Source: Abditibacteriaceae bacterium
GTDB taxonomy: Bacteria; Armatimonadota; Abditibacteriia; Abditibacteriales; Abditibacteriaceae
Assembly (NCBI GenBank): GCA_019239895.1
Contig: JAFAZH010000014.1
Location: forward strand, 1 to 64,000
Direction of reading: 5' to 3'
Length of the DNA stretch: 64,000 bases
The position numbers and the translations under genes were made by a program. The notes under the pieces were generated by a model. It saw only the letters and a list, made by a program, of their open reading frames with translations. It had not been told where the DNA came from and did not search any database. Below are positions 61,928 to 64,000 of the stretch, in pieces. Each line of letters opens with the position of its first letter. Within the stretch, counting starts at the first letter, position 1.

Positions 61928-62681
61928 ACCCATTCTTCTGCTGCGCCTGGAAGGGCCGTTGCAAGCGTGGGGGGTGCGTTCGCGCTGGGATGTGCGCGAC
62001 ACCGGTACAGAGCCAACCAAATCGGGCATCATCGGCTTGCTCGGTTGCGCCCTCGGCTACCCTATGCACGACCCCCGCCTGGAAAGCGAATTAAACGCGG
62101 GCTTGCGCTTTGGCGTGCGCGTGGAGCATCCCGGCACGGTGACGGTGGACTATCAGACGATCACCGATTACCTGCCCACTGCGGCGGGCCAATATAAGAG
62201 TCGCGGCGGCGTCAAGTCGTGGGACGCGATCCAGCGCGAAGGTGACTTGCCCGCCACAATTATCTCGCCACGCGCCTATCTCGAAGATGCAGCGTTCCTC
62301 GTGGCCTTAGAGGAGCGCCCCGCATTTTATGGATTGGTGGCACGCTGCGCCCAAGCTCTGCAAGCCCCGCAGTGGCCGCTCTTTCTGGGACGTAAAGCCT
62401 GCATTCCGACCCGCCCCATCTTTGAAGGCTGTGTCACCACTTATGATGGGCTGGAAGACGCTCTGGCCCAACACCCGTGGGAATGGCTGGGCGCGTGTCA
62501 CGGGCGACGCAAATATAAACCCGCCGATCTGGTGGCCTATATCGAAGACGAGACGGGCGACCTGCTGCGCCAGGACGCCATCCGCATCAATGCGGCCCGT
62601 ACCTATGATTTTCGACCGGTGCGCCGCGCATCTTTCAAACCTGTGCCGCCGCCCGACCCGGTAGCGCCTGTGGAGGCATAA
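61920..62681 (+). CDS. cas5: Type I-E Cascade subunit Cas5
   Basis: Cas5 holds the crRNA 5' handle. The 253-residue product starts MAKPILLLRLEGPLQAWGVR followed by SRWDVRDTGTEPTKSGIIGL, the RAMP-fold opening of Cas5e, and continues with KSRGGVKSWDAIQREGDL and the C-terminal FDRP-like region RTYDFRPVRRASFKP. Two earlier ATGs are in frame, but the ATG at 61920 gives the conserved N-terminus and has GGAGG upstream. It overlaps cas7 by 8 bp and cas6e by 1 bp. Confidence 0.95.
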   Translation: MAKPILLLRLEGPLQAWGVRSRWDVRDTGTEPTKSGIIGLLGCALGYPMHDPRLESELNAGLRFGVRVEHPGTVTVDYQTITDYLPTAAGQYKSRGGVKSWDAIQREGDLPATIISPRAYLEDAAFLVALEERPAFYGLVARCAQALQAPQWPLFLGRKACIPTRPIFEGCVTTYDGLEDALAQHPWEWLGACHGRRKYKPADLVAYIEDETGDLLRQDAIRINAARTYDFRPVRRASFKPVPPPDPVAPVEA

Positions 62682-63400
62682 TGCTCTATATTTCACAACT
62701 GATTCTCAACCCGCGTTCGCGCCAGGTGCAGGCGGAGTTGCGTGACCCTTATCAGATGCACCGCACGCTCGCCAAGGCGTTTGGTGATGGGCCGGGCGAG
62801 TGGGAGGCGGCGCGGTGCTTGTTTCGGGTGGATCAGCGGCCCATTGCCATTGCCCGCGAGATGGAAGCGCCGCACCTGTTAGTGCAGTCCCTGGCGCTGC
62901 CCCACTGGGAGCGTCTTACCGTAGCGGGGGACTATCTCATTGGCGTGCCGGAAATACGCGAATCGAATCCGCAGTTTCGGGCCGGGCAGCGACTCGCTTT
63001 CCGCTTGCGCTGCAATCCTACCGTCAAGCGCAACGGCAAGCGGGTGGGCCTGTACCAAGAAGAGGAGCGCCGCGCCTGGCTGAATCGCAAGGCGCAGGAG
63101 AATGGCTTTCGCGTGCTTCATGCGGTGCTGCGCGAAGCAGGGCCGCAACCCCTGGGCGAAATCTGGCGCGACCCTGGCCCCACTGCCGATGATAGGGAGC
63201 CGCTTCAATTTCGAGTGCCGCTTAAAGGCGGGGATCGCATTGACTCCACGCGGGTACCCAACCGAGCCGCCTTTAGCGCCGCGCAATTTGATGGCGGCCT
63301 CACGATCCTCGATCCGGCAGTCTTCAAAGACGCACTGTGTGCTGGCATTGGCTCCGGCAAAGCCTTTGGCTTTGGTCTCTTGTCGCTGGCCCGCGCTTAA
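62681..63400 (+). CDS. cas6e: CRISPR repeat endonuclease Cas6e (Cse3)
   Basis: Cleaves the pre-crRNA hairpin and stays bound to the 3' hairpin. The 239-residue product has LYISQLILNPRSRQVQAELR and DPYQMHRTLAKAFGD, with the Tyr and His (about residues 24-27) corresponding to the catalytic pair of Cas6e, and the C-terminal glycine-rich loop GIGSGKAFGFGLLSLA. A basic stretch RCNPTVKRNGKRVGLYQ fits RNA contact. Its start shares the A of the cas5 stop. Cleavage after the stem would produce the 8-nt handle GUGAACCG seen in the array. Confidence 0.95.
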   Translation: MLYISQLILNPRSRQVQAELRDPYQMHRTLAKAFGDGPGEWEAARCLFRVDQRPIAIAREMEAPHLLVQSLALPHWERLTVAGDYLIGVPEIRESNPQFRAGQRLAFRLRCNPTVKRNGKRVGLYQEEERRAWLNRKAQENGFRVLHAVLREAGPQPLGEIWRDPGPTADDREPLQFRVPLKGGDRIDSTRVPNRAAFSAAQFDGGLTILDPAVFKDALCAGIGSGKAFGFGLLSLARA

Positions 63401-63578
63401 CCTAACGCTGGATACAGCGGTCTGCCGTATGGCAGACTCTGTCCCTCAAACACTGGGTTAAGTTCCTCACCCTACCTTATCTTGCTTGCCTCGCTGAGCG
63501 GCGTGCGACGAATCACGCCGCCTGGCCAAACGTGTTCAATTTGTTGTCTCTTAGAGAGAATCACTCACGGAGGTGCTT
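63401..63578. other. Spacer with hairpin between cas6e and cas1
   Basis: GTCTGCC-GTAT-GGCAGAC forms a short stem at 63420-63437, and CTTAACC near 63396 can pair with GGTTAAG near 63456. No T-run follows, so this is a pause or processing site at best. GGAGGTG at 63569-63575 is the cas1 ribosome binding site. The gap of 178 bp suggests that cas1 (and cas2 beyond) may have its own promoter. Confidence 0.5.
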
Positions 63579-64000
63579 ATGGACGATTTACACGCCTTAC
63601 CCAAGTTCCGCGATGCTTTGACTTATCTGTATGTCGAGCACGCCACCATTGACCAGCACGATAAGAGCATCGCCATCCACAATGCCGATGGCAAAACCCC
63701 GGTTCCGGTGGCGTCGTTGGCGGTTCTGATGCTTGGCCCCGGCACGCGCATTACCCACGCCGCGATCCGCACCCTGGCCGATAACAACTGTCTGGTTATC
63801 TGGTGCGGCGAGGAGAACGTGCGCTTCTACGCGATGGGCACAGGCGGCACCCGCAGCGGTGCGCCGCTCATCCACCAGGCGCGGTTAGCCAGTAATGAAG
63901 TGACCCGCCTGGAAGTAGTCAAGCGCATGTATCAGTTGCGCTTCAATGAGGCCGTGGACGATGGCCTCACGGTCGAGCAACTGCGCGGCTTGGAAGGCGT
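63579..64000 (+). CDS. cas1: CRISPR adaptation integrase Cas1 (type I-E), cut by window end
   Basis: Cas1 with Cas2 integrates new spacers next to the leader. The 140 visible codons begin MDDLHALPKFRDALTYLYVE then HATIDQHDKSIAIHNADGKT, the beta-rich N-terminal domain, and pass VASLAVLMLGPGTRITHAAI, CLVIWCGEENVRFYAMG and into the helical part with VVKRMYQLRFNEA. Residues such as Arg and Met here fit Cas1e. The catalytic Glu/His/Asp lie further on and are outside the window, as would be cas2. GGAGGTG supports the start. Confidence 0.95.
   Translation, partial: MDDLHALPKFRDALTYLYVEHATIDQHDKSIAIHNADGKTPVPVASLAVLMLGPGTRITHAAIRTLADNNCLVIWCGEENVRFYAMGTGGTRSGAPLIHQARLASNEVTRLEVVKRMYQLRFNEAVDDGLTVEQLRGLEG

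Noticed and set aside
47994-64000. Second copy of the tRNA-Arg 3' end as right attachment site
   Set aside because: Not found by reading this window; the island's right end must lie outside or be lost.
63401-64000. cas2 in the window
   Set aside because: Only the first 140 codons of cas1 are present; cas2 would follow beyond 64000.

Overview
The window reads like a chromosomal contig from a free-living, probably uncultured bacterium of moderate GC content. Housekeeping genes (PriA, LipA, citrate synthase, isocitrate dehydrogenase, PurF, PurM, queuosine and nucleoside salvage) sit next to a glycosyl-hydrolase-like GHL10 protein, a large cyclase-ATPase-TPR regulator and many interrupted palindromic intergenic repeats. 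I associate this mix with Armatimonadota or Chloroflexota-like lineages, but no marker here fixes the phylum.

Layout. 1-1400: a broken IS5-type transposase at the left edge and small orphan genes. 1419-7480: an UvrD-type helicase, queC-queE, a dienelactone-hydrolase-like enzyme and a secreted Met/Ser/Gly-rich protein. 7623-20000: priA, a zinc-ribbon membrane protein, a PP2C phosphatase, lipA, a lipoprotein, a CPBP protease homologue, an aspartate aminotransferase, citrate synthase and a GHL10 protein. 20083-31360: a large secreted regulatory-like-domain protein interrupted by a frameshift, icd, a large membrane protein, purF and purM. 31449-43245: a broken HNH gene beside tRNA-Pro, the cyclase/ATPase regulator, a LOG protein, a deoxynucleoside salvage group (deoC, deoB, cdd, pyrimidine phosphorylase) and a dGTPase-like gene. 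43375-47041: a phnDCEE phosphonate-type importer. 47274-50493: tRNA-Gly, a LAGLIDADG endonuclease gene, then tRNA-Arg, into whose 3' side a large serine recombinase gene runs, followed by an excisionase-like gene; this looks like the edge of an integrated island. 50569-64000: a complete type I-E CRISPR array (53 repeats), a WYL regulator, and cas3-cse1-cse2-cas7-cas5-cas6e-cas1 (cas1 cut by the window end).

The most important observation lies between the WYL gene and cas3. Two degenerate CRISPR repeats, exactly one repeat-spacer period (61 bp) apart, flank a single spacer-like sequence on the minus strand. The first 17 nt of that spacer match a site 150 bp away, directly beside the ribosome binding site of a 62-codon gene upstream of cas3. 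That site carries a 5'-AAG PAM, and the only mismatches in the 17 nt are at positions 6 and 12, the bases that Cascade flips out and does not read. The first pseudo-repeat keeps the crRNA 5' handle and both keep a hairpin. This is the architecture of a crRNA-like regulatory RNA (CreA of CreTA, or CreR) that would direct Cascade to repress a small toxin-like gene or the cas operon itself.

The intergenic spaces hold at least four families of long inverted repeats, some nested, one inside the phn operon. These are useful genome-wide markers.
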